Assembly (NCBI RefSeq): GCF_011405655.1
Contig: NZ_AP022829.1
Span: forward strand, 434,001 to 498,000
Direction: 5' to 3'
Length of the DNA: 64,000 bases
Source: Adlercreutzia hattorii
GTDB lineage: Bacteria > Actinomycetota > Coriobacteriia > Coriobacteriales > Eggerthellaceae
Shown: positions 25,737 through 34,110 of the stretch, piece by piece
Position numbering within the stretch: the first letter of the stretch is position 1
Layout: every line of letters starts with the position of its first letter
Translations under genes and position numbers: made by a program
Notes under the pieces: generated by a model
Database searches by the model: none
Seen by the model: only the letters and a program-made list of their open reading frames with translations
What the model was told of the DNA's origin: nothing

Positions 25737-26603
25737 ATGGTTTGGGGATCTATGATCGCTTGGTACCTGTTTTTGGCGGGCGCATCGGCCGGCGCCTTCC
25801 TCACTTCAGCCTTTGTGGAGGCGAAGTATCCCGACAGCGTGAAGATGCGCGTCGCGGGCCGCATTATCTCGCCCATCTTTCTGGGCATCGGTCTGCTCAT
25901 GCTCATGTTGGACGCCGAGGCCGGGCTGCACAACCCGCTGCGGTTCTTCTATCTTATTATGAACCCGGGCTCGGTAATGACGCTGGGCGTGTACTTCATC
26001 TGCGTGTTCATGCCGGTGTCCATTGCCGCGGCGCTGCTTGAGGTGCTGCGTCGCCCGGTGCCGAAGTGGCTCACCTGGACAGGTATCGTATCCGCGTTCT
26101 GCGTGGCGGCCTACACCGGCTTTCTGCTGGGGGTCGTGAGCGCCTACCCGCTGTGGAACAACGCCATTTTGCCGGTGCTGTTCGTGGTGTCGGCTCTGTC
26201 GGCGGGTCTGGCGGCTACGAGCTTGGTGGGCCTTATCACCGATCGTGAGCGCTTCGAGCAGATGTGGCTCATCAAGAAGAGCCACGTGATTCTGTCGGCT
26301 ATCGAGATGGTGGTGCTTGCAACCATGCTCATCATCGTGAGCTCGGGCAGTCCCGAGGGCGCCGCATCGGTTGCCTCGCTCGTGTCGGGCCAGTACGCGC
26401 CAATGTTCTGGGGCGGTCTGGTGCTGCTTGGCCTGGTGGCGCCGTTTGCCATCGAGGGCTACCCGGTGTTTGTCACGCGAAAGGTGGAGACCTCCACCAC
26501 CTCTATGGTAGTGAGCGTCATCGGCGAGGGCGGTGTCCTTGTGGGTGGTTTCATGCTGCGTCTGCTGGTCATTCTGGCGGCTCTACCGGTGCTGTACCTG
26601 TAG
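25737..26603 (+). CDS. NrfD/PsrC-type membrane anchor subunit
   Basis: This 288-residue protein with eight to nine hydrophobic segments begins MVWGSMIAWYLFLAGASAGA, characteristic of the NrfD/PsrC family. It exchanges electrons with the menaquinone pool and completes a CISM-type complex with the two preceding genes. The last codons lie in a 34-bp tandem duplication. Confidence 0.88.
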   Translation: MVWGSMIAWYLFLAGASAGAFLTSAFVEAKYPDSVKMRVAGRIISPIFLGIGLLMLMLDAEAGLHNPLRFFYLIMNPGSVMTLGVYFICVFMPVSIAAALLEVLRRPVPKWLTWTGIVSAFCVAAYTGFLLGVVSAYPLWNNAILPVLFVVSALSAGLAATSLVGLITDRERFEQMWLIKKSHVILSAIEMVVLATMLIIVSSGSPEGAASVASLVSGQYAPMFWGGLVLLGLVAPFAIEGYPVFVTRKVETSTTSMVVSVIGEGGVLVGGFMLRLLVILAALPVLYL

Positions 26604-26653
26604 CGAGATGGCGGCGCTGCCGGTGCTGTGCTCGTAGCGCGATGGCGGCGCTC
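26586..26653. repeat. 34-bp tandem duplication spanning the nrfD-type stop codon
   Basis: Two adjacent 34-bp units (26586-26619 and 26620-26653) begin CCGGTGCTGT and both contain GATGGCGGCGCT; they differ at about five positions. The first unit holds the stop codon, so the C-terminus could vary between strains by slippage. Confidence 0.7.
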
Positions 26654-26707
26654 GCCGGGTGATCGGGCGCCCCGGGGCTTTCTCCCATAGGCGACGCGTC
26701 GCCTGCG

Positions 26708-26742
26708 GCAAGGCCGTGGTCCTTCCGGGATCGCGGCCTTGC
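26708..26742. terminator. Hairpin between convergent nrfD-type and moxR genes
   Basis: GCAAGGCCG and CGGCCTTGC form a 9-bp stem with a 17-nt loop. It has no long T-tract. It lies between the convergent operons and may end both. Confidence 0.5.
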
Positions 26743-26797
26743 TCTTGCTGTGGCTTGGATCCTTTGCCGGGGCAAGGCGCTGCGGTCGCGCTGGGGG

Positions 26798-28321
26798 CTA
26801 CTCCTCTTCCAGCGTGATGCGGTCGATGCGGGCGGCCAGGTCGTGGCCACGCTCGTAGAACTGGAGGTTCTGGTTGTGGGCGAAGTAGCGGTCGCAGCCG
26901 TGGTCGTTGATGAAGGCCATGCCGGCGCGGCTCACGGACAAGTCGGTCACCAGCATGAGCATCTCCTGCCCCTCGCCGAAGGCCTCTTCCACGAACTTGA
27001 ACACGTTGTCCAGGGCGCCTGCCGCCGTATCGATGGCCGCGTCCAGCTCGTCGAGCCGCTCGTTGAAGCGCCCGCGCAGCAGGTTGAATGTGGCGCCCTC
27101 GGGTGTATCGGTTCCCGTGCGCAGCACCTCGTCAAGAAGGCCGATGGTCCGCTCGAAGGAGCGGTAGCGCTCGTCGGAAAGCAGGCTCGCGGCCCGTTCG
27201 GTGTCGCGGGTGCGTGCCAGCTCGGTGGTCGTGGCGCGGATGAGCGCGCTCGCGTCGGCGTCTTCGGCCACGCCTTCGGCGGCCAGGCGCTCCTTCAAAT
27301 CGGCCAACACGCTATGAGCGAACGCCGCTGCTTTCTCTTCCATGACCGCCTCGCGCAAGCAGCTCACCGTGGCGTCCACGATAAGCCCCATGACGGCCAC
27401 GCGCTCGTCGAAGGGCGCCGCCGCGGCCCGCTCGGACAGGCCGGCATCGGCGCTGCCATCCAAGATACGATCGATCTGATAGTCGCTGCGGTACTTCGTG
27501 AACAGGTCGTAATACATGGCGAACCGCTTTGCGATCTCGCCGTTCTGCACGTACTGCTCCACGAGCAGCTCATCAACGGTGAGCCCCTGGGCCTCGTAGA
27601 GCTTGATCATCGCTGACAGATCGTCCCAGCCGCGGGCCGTCACGAACGACGCGCCGTCGGGGGTGGCTTCCACGGCGTAGAAGTGGGAGCGCTCGATGTC
27701 CAGGTAGGTGATGACCGCCGGATGCACCTCGGCCGACACGGCGAACTCGCGCCACACGTCGTAGTCGGGCTCAACCTCGATGCGCTTCAGGCGATCCCAC
27801 GTGGCGATGTCGAAGTCGTGGGCCGTGCGGTTGTACTCGGGCGGGTTGCCGGCCGTCACGACGATCCAGCCGTCGGGCACGGCATGGCGGCCGAAGATCT
27901 TGTATTGCAGAAACTGCAGCATGGCCGGCGTGAGCGTCTCCGATACGCAGTTGATCTCGTCGAGGAACAGAATGCCCTCGCGGCGCCCCGTGGCCTCCAT
28001 CGCCTCATAGACCGAGGCGATGATCTCGCTCATGGTGTATTCGGACACCTGGTATTCCACGCCGTCATAGGTTTTCGTCGCGATGAACGGCAGGCCCAGC
28101 GCGCTTTGGCGGGTATGGTGGGTCATGGAGTAGGACACGAACCCCACTTCCAGTTCTTGGGCGATCTGCTCCATGATGGCCGTCTTGCCGATGCCCGGCG
28201 CGCCCAGCAGGAACACCGGACGTTGGCGCTCGGGCGGCAGAAGATAGTTGCCGAACTCGTCTTTAGTGAAATAGGCGACCATGGCGTTTTTGATCTGCTG
28301 TTTTGCTTCGCGGATGTTCAT
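26798..28321 (-). CDS. MoxR-type AAA+ ATPase
   Basis: This 507-residue ATPase has Walker A GAPGIGKT at residues 40-47 and Walker B ILFLDEINCVSE near residue 120. A long C-terminal helical region ends NQNLQFYERGHDLAARIDRI. MoxR proteins work with VWA-domain partners to assemble or activate protein complexes or metal centres. The start codon overlaps the stop of the VWA gene (28318-28321), a typical MoxR-VWA pair. A degenerate copy of the last 80 bp occurs at 20271-20351. Confidence 0.88.
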   Translation of the reverse strand: MNIREAKQQIKNAMVAYFTKDEFGNYLLPPERQRPVFLLGAPGIGKTAIMEQIAQELEVGFVSYSMTHHTRQSALGLPFIATKTYDGVEYQVSEYTMSEIIASVYEAMEATGRREGILFLDEINCVSETLTPAMLQFLQYKIFGRHAVPDGWIVVTAGNPPEYNRTAHDFDIATWDRLKRIEVEPDYDVWREFAVSAEVHPAVITYLDIERSHFYAVEATPDGASFVTARGWDDLSAMIKLYEAQGLTVDELLVEQYVQNGEIAKRFAMYYDLFTKYRSDYQIDRILDGSADAGLSERAAAAPFDERVAVMGLIVDATVSCLREAVMEEKAAAFAHSVLADLKERLAAEGVAEDADASALIRATTTELARTRDTERAASLLSDERYRSFERTIGLLDEVLRTGTDTPEGATFNLLRGRFNERLDELDAAIDTAAGALDNVFKFVEEAFGEGQEMLMLVTDLSVSRAGMAFINDHGCDRYFAHNQNLQFYERGHDLAARIDRITLEEE

Positions 28322-29862
28322 AGTGGCTCCTCTTCTAGCACGAAGGTTTCATCCAGGATCACTTTCATGGCCCAGGGCGGCACGGGGGCCGAGGCGGCGG
28401 CATCGTCGGAATCGAGGAACACGAAGGCGGTCTCGTAGGCGGGGCGGCGCGCGGGGTAGGTGCCCTGTCCGTCGGTGAAGTAGATGAGGCCGCCCAAATC
28501 GTTCAGCTCGCCGGTGGCCAGCGCTTCGTCCACGTAGGTGAACACGGGGCGGAAGTCGGTGCCGCCCAGGCCCTTGATGGTGGGGTTTTCCAGGTAGTCT
28601 TCCAAATCGCGCAGGCAGGTGATGCGCGCGACGTCGGTAATGGCGGCGTCGCACTGCACGATGAGCACGTTCATGCGCGAGAAGAAGCTCGTCTCGTCGG
28701 CCAGGATGGAATAGGTGCGCTCGATGAACTTGCGCACCAGGCCGTCTTTCGTGGAGGCCGAGGTGTCGATGGCGATGACGAAGTCGCGGATGCGCTTCTC
28801 CTCGGCAAATTCCACTGGTTCCACGAGTGGCAGGTTGCCGTATAGCTCGAGCCCGTAGGTGTAGAACACGTAATCGAACTCGTCGTCGTTTACGCGGATC
28901 TGCTCGCCCATGCGGGCGAACTTGCGCAGGAAGGCCCGGTAATCGTGCTTTTCGCGGGTAACTTTGCGCAGGTTCATGGCGAGGTTCGATCCCTCGATGC
29001 CCCACAGCTTCGCGTAGGCGTCCAGCTGGATGCCCATCTCCAACGCCGCGTTTTCCCACTGCTCGCGGGAGCGATCGAGCTGGACGGTATCGGCAAAGCG
29101 CTCGCCGATGGCCCGGGCGGCGTTTTCGGGGGCATCCTTCTGGGCGATGTCGGCGGAATCCATGGCGCGGTGGGCCTTGTGGGAGTAGGGGACGTCGGCC
29201 GCTTCGTCGGGGATGTCCATATCGGTGCCTGAGGTGTCGGCCTTGGCGGCGGGAGCGCTCGTGCGGCCCTCGCCTTCGGTTGCCTCGCCCGTCTTGCCCG
29301 ACGCTTCTTCTCCTTCGGCAATGACGACGGCATGCCAGGGGCGATGGTCGTCCACGTGGAAGCGAGCGCCGAGGCGGGCGAGCTCGTCGTCAGTTGCGCC
29401 GGCGGCGCGTCGATCGCGCAGGGCAGCGTAGACGCGCTCGGCAGTCATGAGGCCGGCCTCTTCGGCCATGCGCTCCAGCTCGGGACGCGAGGCTGCCGCT
29501 TGGGCCGTGCGCGTGGCGGGAAGATCGAGCTGGTCGATCACCGATTCCACCACCATGTCGCAGGCGATGTCCCATAGAAGGGGATCGATGCCAGCTCCGG
29601 GGTAAAGGTGCAGAAACACGTTGTGAAGCACCGTGTGCAGGTAGGCGCGAGAAGCTTCGGCCGGGTCGTTGGCGTAGGTGCGCGCCCAGGTGACGGGGTC
29701 GAACCGCAAATGCGCGCCATCGGTGGCGAGCGTAGCGCCGGGGATGGGCAGGGGCGCGAGTCGGGCGAACGCCGCGCTCATGAAGCGCAGGCTCACGAGG
29801 AGCTCGTTGCGCACCAGGCCGAGCGCGTCGAGGGCCAGCGCCTCTATCTCGCTTTCGTGCAC
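28318..29862 (-). CDS. VWA-domain protein with DUF2201-type N-terminal region
   Basis: This protein of about 514 residues has a C-terminal von Willebrand A-like domain; the metal-binding motif is DTSAS in FVIAIDTSASTKDGLVRKFI. The N-terminal half resembles the putative metallopeptidase part of DUF2201 (HTVLHNVFLHLYPG; WDIACDMVVESVID). The GTG at 29862 is preferred because it follows AAAGGAGGGGCC. The frame extends to 29958, but those codons lie inside the intergenic inverted repeat. It is the expected partner of the downstream MoxR ATPase. Confidence 0.82.
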   Translation of the reverse strand: MHESEIEALALDALGLVRNELLVSLRFMSAAFARLAPLPIPGATLATDGAHLRFDPVTWARTYANDPAEASRAYLHTVLHNVFLHLYPGAGIDPLLWDIACDMVVESVIDQLDLPATRTAQAAASRPELERMAEEAGLMTAERVYAALRDRRAAGATDDELARLGARFHVDDHRPWHAVVIAEGEEASGKTGEATEGEGRTSAPAAKADTSGTDMDIPDEAADVPYSHKAHRAMDSADIAQKDAPENAARAIGERFADTVQLDRSREQWENAALEMGIQLDAYAKLWGIEGSNLAMNLRKVTREKHDYRAFLRKFARMGEQIRVNDDEFDYVFYTYGLELYGNLPLVEPVEFAEEKRIRDFVIAIDTSASTKDGLVRKFIERTYSILADETSFFSRMNVLIVQCDAAITDVARITCLRDLEDYLENPTIKGLGGTDFRPVFTYVDEALATGELNDLGGLIYFTDGQGTYPARRPAYETAFVFLDSDDAAASAPVPPWAMKVILDETFVLEEEPL

Positions 29863-29896
29863 GGCCCCTCCTTTCGCGACTCGAGCTACAAACATT

Positions 29897-29932
29897 TCGA
29901 CATTTTTGGTCACAAAGTCGAGTTCTGGGTTT
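29897..29932. repeat. Left arm of a 36-bp inverted repeat
   Basis: The arm contains CATTTTTGGTCACAAAGTCG then AGTTCTGGGTTT. It is the reverse complement of 30033-30068 with two mismatches. The arms are 100 bp apart in the region between the divergent VWA and leucine-rich-repeat genes. Confidence 0.85.
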
Positions 29933-30032
29933 TTCTCCTGCCGGAAAGACTCACTCACTTATTGATATTCGATATATTTGGATAAGATCCAATACTGTTG
30001 TGGGTTTCGCTGTCCGTAATTCCCTCTCAAGG

Positions 30033-30068
30033 AAACCCAGAACTCGATTTTGTGACCAAAAATGGCGA
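30033..30068. repeat. Right arm of a 36-bp inverted repeat
   Basis: It starts AAACCCAGAACTCGATTTTG and continues TGACCAAAAATG. Part of it can also pair with GGGTTT at 30002-30007, giving an alternative small hairpin. The 304-bp gap holding both arms has no other gene. Confidence 0.85.
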
Positions 30069-30166
30069 TTCTTTTGTCATTGTGCCTCTTTGCGCTGTAG
30101 TGTAGCATGGGGATTACGCGGGGTAAACAGCCCTTGGGCATCGAAATTGGGAAGGTGCACAAAACT

Positions 30167-32512
30167 ATGGACGCCACTGCTCTGGTCTTTCGCGACGCAA
30201 CTTCTTCTCTTGACGATCTCATTGCGCGGGTGCAAGAAAATCCGATTCATTTAACTCTGGCCGACGTGACGATTGAGGAGCCGGGGCACCCCATCGAGGG
30301 GGAGAACTGGCGCCCTCAGCTGGCTCCCTACAAGCCCTGGGTGCACGATGCGGCCCTCGATGAAACCGAGGAGCTTGATGGCACCGATGGCGACCTGCTC
30401 ATCGTAGGTGCGCTCGGCATGGGTATAACTGATGAGGAGCGCATGGGCATTATCGGCAGTGCTGTGCGCGGGGAAGAGGGGGAGGGGCCAACAGCAAGCG
30501 CAGTCGGACAGGCCATCGGAGAGGCGGCTGCTGGCACTGGCGCAGCAGCGGCGGCAGCGCCAGCGCGCAAGCTGTCGCCCCACGAGCTGTGGACCTTGGG
30601 GCAAACGCCGCGCTGGCAGCCGAAAGAGGAAGCGAAGGATCCGTCTTGCGAAAATGCGCGCGAAACCCAAAAGCGTGAAACATCGCAAAACCGTGAAACA
30701 CTTCTAACAGCTCGTGAAACATTGCTATCCGACCGTGAAACATCACAAAGTGAAGAGACGTACTTTGCCACCAACGTTCCCATAACGGTGCGACGCGATG
30801 GCGAGGGCTACGCGGTTTCCGCCGTGCACCTGGGAAAGCTTGCCGAGCACGGTCTTCGGGCCGACGGCTTGATCGTTGTGGTGCCGTCGTTTATCGACGA
30901 TGTGCCCGTAGTGCGCATCGCCTCAGAGGCTTTTTCCCGACGCTTTACGAGTGGCGCCCGGGTTCGCTTGCTAGTGGTGCCTGACACCGTGGAAGTGGTG
31001 GGCTCCCAGGCGTTCAATGCCGTAAGTGCCGAAGTGGTGTACCTGGGCGCGGGCGTGCGCACGTACGACCCATCCCCGCTGGACATGGCTCTGCCCAACC
31101 CTCGGCTCGAGGCGCGTCGCTACCTGGTGAGCCCTGTCAACAAATGCTATGCGATAAAGGAGGATTGTCTGCTCGAGCGTCTGGGCGGTGGGCACAGCGA
31201 GAGGTTGGGCGCTGGCGATGCGCGCCTTTTCTCGAGCGAGACGATGGCCCCCTTCCGCCTCATCTTCGCCTCGGCACCTTATGCCGAGCATTTTGTGGTC
31301 CCTGATGGCGTGCGCGTCATGAGCGCCGCCGCCTTCGCGAAAGGATGCCCGCCGCCGCGCGTCATCGATGTGCCCGACTCGCTGGAGCGCGTGGACGGCT
31401 CGATGAACCCCGAGACGCTTTGGCGGGCCAGCGATCCAGCGGCGCTTGCACGCATTGTCGCGCGCTGCGGAGGTCGTGTCACTGATTTTCAGGCCGTGGA
31501 AAAAAACCAGTGCTGGTACGGGTTTGCAGAAGGAAATGACCCCGCAGAAAAGGATGGCTTCGCGCGGGAGGACGGTGTTGCGAAGGAGCCCAGCGTCGCT
31601 GCGGAAAACGGTTCGCGTGAGGCTCATCTGGTGGCGGGTCCTCCGGCCCCCGATTCCCCCTCGCGCCAGTTCTCGTCGGCGGCCCATGCCCGCATGAGAG
31701 GCGCGACGGCGGTGTCGGCTCGCGAGGCCGCGGCGAACGCAGCGAGCGCCATGGTGGCGCCGGTTTCTGCCACCGATCGCCTGGCTTTGCCGCGCGAGGT
31801 GGAAGGCGCACCGCTGACGCTCATTGCCGAGCGCGCGCTCATCACGGCGCCAGCGACGTTGGTCATCCCCGATACGGTGCGTGAGGTGCGCGATGACAAC
31901 GCCTGCAAGGGCACGCGTAAGCTCATGCTTCCCGAAGGCTTACGCACCATCGGTGCCCACTGCTTCTGCTCGCGCACGCTGGTCGGCCCCGTGCTCATCC
32001 CCGCGAGCGTCACCAGCATCGGCGAGGGCAGCTTCGAATACGCCATCGTGCGCTTGGCTGCGGCCGATGCGGTGGTGCATATCACGTCCGACCAGCTCAT
32101 AAGTTGCTTTTTGGAAGACGTCGAGGATGGCATCCCCTTCGACTTCGCCCGCTACGATGACCAATTGCTGGTGGGGCGCGGCTTGCCTGATCATCTGGGA
32201 GCCCTGCTCCACCGCGTGGCGGCGCCTTTCCGCTTGGCGCCCGAGATGCGCGATCGCATTGTGGAAGCGCTGCGTGAGCGTGCGGCGGAGGCCGTGCAGT
32301 ATGTGGCGCGTGAGGGGGACATCGCCATGGTGCGCGCTCTGGCCGATGCCGGGTTCTTGAACGATGTCGAGCTGTTCGATCGCCAGATCGAGCGCCTGCG
32401 CGCCAGCAACCGCACCGACTGTGTGCTGTTCCTCATGAACTGGCAGCACGACCGCGCTGAGGCCGCACGCGCCACCGCCCCCAAGCGCGCCCGCGACCGC
32501 TTCGCGCTATAG
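30167..32512 (+). CDS. Large leucine-rich-repeat (LRR_5/BspA-like) protein
   Basis: This protein of about 781 residues has two blocks of irregular LRR_5-type repeats (RIASEAFSRRF, VPDTVEVVGSQAFNAVSAEV; LPEGLRTIGAHCFC, PASVTSIGEGSFEYAIVRL). They are separated by an Ala/Arg-rich segment. No signal peptide is visible, so it is probably cytoplasmic. Near residues 170-193 is a run of R-E-T units encoded by nearly identical DNA. The start at 30167 (MDATALVF, after GGGAAGGTG) was chosen over the ATG at 30107, which lacks a ribosome-binding site. It is divergent from the MoxR/VWA pair and 22 bases upstream of a macrodomain gene. Its function is unknown. Confidence 0.72.
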   Translation: MDATALVFRDATSSLDDLIARVQENPIHLTLADVTIEEPGHPIEGENWRPQLAPYKPWVHDAALDETEELDGTDGDLLIVGALGMGITDEERMGIIGSAVRGEEGEGPTASAVGQAIGEAAAGTGAAAAAAPARKLSPHELWTLGQTPRWQPKEEAKDPSCENARETQKRETSQNRETLLTARETLLSDRETSQSEETYFATNVPITVRRDGEGYAVSAVHLGKLAEHGLRADGLIVVVPSFIDDVPVVRIASEAFSRRFTSGARVRLLVVPDTVEVVGSQAFNAVSAEVVYLGAGVRTYDPSPLDMALPNPRLEARRYLVSPVNKCYAIKEDCLLERLGGGHSERLGAGDARLFSSETMAPFRLIFASAPYAEHFVVPDGVRVMSAAAFAKGCPPPRVIDVPDSLERVDGSMNPETLWRASDPAALARIVARCGGRVTDFQAVEKNQCWYGFAEGNDPAEKDGFAREDGVAKEPSVAAENGSREAHLVAGPPAPDSPSRQFSSAAHARMRGATAVSAREAAANAASAMVAPVSATDRLALPREVEGAPLTLIAERALITAPATLVIPDTVREVRDDNACKGTRKLMLPEGLRTIGAHCFCSRTLVGPVLIPASVTSIGEGSFEYAIVRLAAADAVVHITSDQLISCFLEDVEDGIPFDFARYDDQLLVGRGLPDHLGALLHRVAAPFRLAPEMRDRIVEALRERAAEAVQYVAREGDIAMVRALADAGFLNDVELFDRQIERLRASNRTDCVLFLMNWQHDRAEAARATAPKRARDRFAL
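30674..30742. repeat. Four direct CGTGAAACA repeats inside the LRR gene
   Basis: Identical 9-mers CGTGAAACA occur at 30674, 30692, 30713 and 30734, with spacings of 18, 21 and 21 bases. Each encodes Arg-Glu-Thr with codons unusual for this GC-rich gene. The 8-mer GTGAAACA equals one half of the known parS consensus. Confidence 0.75.
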
Positions 32513-32534
32513 GTGCTGTGAGGGAGGCGAATCT

Positions 32535-33353
32535 ATGGATCGCAAACTGTTGCAATATTTGGTGGAATACCTCGTCGAAGAGGGCAAGGCGCATGGGTGC
32601 GCTCTGCCGCCCGCGGCGGCCGATGCGGCTCAGGGCGGCCTGGCAAGCGCTTCGGCCGAGGCGCTGTGGCTTGCGTTCCGATCACTTGTAAACGTGCGGC
32701 CTCCGTGGCCCGCGCCCGGCGAGTTCCTCGCGGCCCAGGACGAACTGCTGCAGGGGCTCATCGCTGAGGCGGGTGTGGCGACCTTGGCCGACACGACCCC
32801 GTCGCCAACCGACCCGCGCCTACGCTTGTGGCGCGGCGACATCACCACTTTGGCCGCAGACGCCATCGTGAACGCCGCCAACTCCGGCATGACCGGCTGC
32901 TGGGCGCCGCTGCACTACTGCATCGATAACGTTATCCACACTTTCGCCGGTGTGCAATTGCGTGCGGCTTGTGCGAACCTCATGGCAGCGCAGGGGCACT
33001 CGGAGCCAACGGCCCAGGCCAAGGTGACCGACGGCTACAACCTGCCCGCGCGCTACGTTATCCACACGGTGGGGCCCATCGCCAACGGACGTCCCACCGA
33101 TACGCACCGCCGTCAGCTGGCCGAGTGCTATCGCGCGTGCCTGGACGCGACGGCCAAGGCGGGGCTTTCCAGCATCGCTTTCTGCTGCATCTCCACGGGC
33201 GTGTTCGGGTTCCCGCAGGAAGAGGCGGCCTCCATCGCCGTCGCTACGGTGCGCCGCTGGCTTAACGAGCATCCCGATGTGCCCATGACCGTGGTGTTCA
33301 ACGTCTTCTCCGAAACCGACGAGTCGCTGTACTGCCCGTTGCTCGGACTGTAG
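32535..33353 (+). CDS. Zinc-type macrodomain protein (ADP-ribosyl hydrolase family)
   Basis: This 272-residue protein has an approximately 90-residue helical N-terminus and a macrodomain with the loop DAIVNAANSGMTGCWAPLHY. That is followed by CIDNVIHTFAG and the second loop ISTGVFGFP. The C-x4-H-x-C arrangement (Cys122, His127, Cys129) is the mark of zinc-containing macrodomains known to remove ADP-ribose from proteins. No SirTM or lipoate-ligase gene is adjacent, unlike the classic pathogen operons. It lies 22 bases downstream of the LRR gene, so is probably co-expressed. Confidence 0.85.
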   Translation: MDRKLLQYLVEYLVEEGKAHGCALPPAAADAAQGGLASASAEALWLAFRSLVNVRPPWPAPGEFLAAQDELLQGLIAEAGVATLADTTPSPTDPRLRLWRGDITTLAADAIVNAANSGMTGCWAPLHYCIDNVIHTFAGVQLRAACANLMAAQGHSEPTAQAKVTDGYNLPARYVIHTVGPIANGRPTDTHRRQLAECYRACLDATAKAGLSSIAFCCISTGVFGFPQEEAASIAVATVRRWLNEHPDVPMTVVFNVFSETDESLYCPLLGL

Positions 33354-33409
33354 GTGGCATCGCAGCGCTATACTGTCTTCACTCGAATCCGATGAAGAAG
33401 GGAGCGGCG

Positions 33410-33976
33410 ATGTTGGAAGCGCGCGTGGCGCGGCCCGATGAGTTCGATGCGGTGCTTGCGTTCTACACGACGATGATCGACGAGATGCAGGGCACCGATT
33501 TCGACGTGCAGTGGCAGCATGGCGTGCATCCCTCGCCGGCGTTCTTGCGTGAGTCGTTGGAGGCGGCCCAGCTGATCGTGGGGCTGCTGCCCGCAGAAGA
33601 GGTTGAAGTGGTCTCCGAAGGCGGTGAGTCCGAGCCCATCATTGCCTCGGCCATGGTGGTGAATCATGAAGGCGCCCCCGGTTACAACGCCGTTCCCTGG
33701 GCCGTGGATGCTGCGCCCGAACAGGTAGGCGTCCTGCATGTGGTGGCCACGTTGCCGGCCTTCCACGGCCGGGGCTTCGGTCGCCAGCTCGTGAATGGTG
33801 CCGCTGACATCGCCCGAGCCCAGGGCCTGGTGGCTCTACGCCTCGACACCTTCCCCCACAACGTACGCGGCCGCGGCCTCTACGAGTCGTGCGGTTTCGA
33901 GGACAAGGGCGAGTGGACCGTGCACTACCCGGCCCTCGGCGACATCCAGGTGGCCATGTACGAGCTGGCGTTGTAG
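33410..33976 (+). CDS. GNAT-family N-acetyltransferase
   Basis: This protein of about 188 residues has the acetyl-CoA site VVATLPAFHGRGFGRQLVNG and a typical C-terminal strand (NVRGRGLYESCGFEDKGEW). The start at 33410 follows GAAGGGAGCGGCG; an ATG at 33392 is also in frame. The substrate cannot be inferred; its neighbours are unrelated. Confidence 0.82.
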   Translation: MLEARVARPDEFDAVLAFYTTMIDEMQGTDFDVQWQHGVHPSPAFLRESLEAAQLIVGLLPAEEVEVVSEGGESEPIIASAMVVNHEGAPGYNAVPWAVDAAPEQVGVLHVVATLPAFHGRGFGRQLVNGAADIARAQGLVALRLDTFPHNVRGRGLYESCGFEDKGEWTVHYPALGDIQVAMYELAL

Positions 33977-34110
33977 CGTTCGCAAACGCATTCTCGCGCA
34001 AGTCTTCAACGGCGCCGTGACAGTTCGGCGCAGGCGGGGTTGTTGCGCGGCGCTTGCGGCGGCCGTCTTTCTAAAATAGGGAGAATCCCCTGATTGGAAA
34101 GAGGCGACCT

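Noticed and set aside
29863-29958. N-terminal extension of the VWA protein
   Set aside because: These codons come from the intergenic inverted repeat, and a strong ribosome-binding site supports GTG at 29862.
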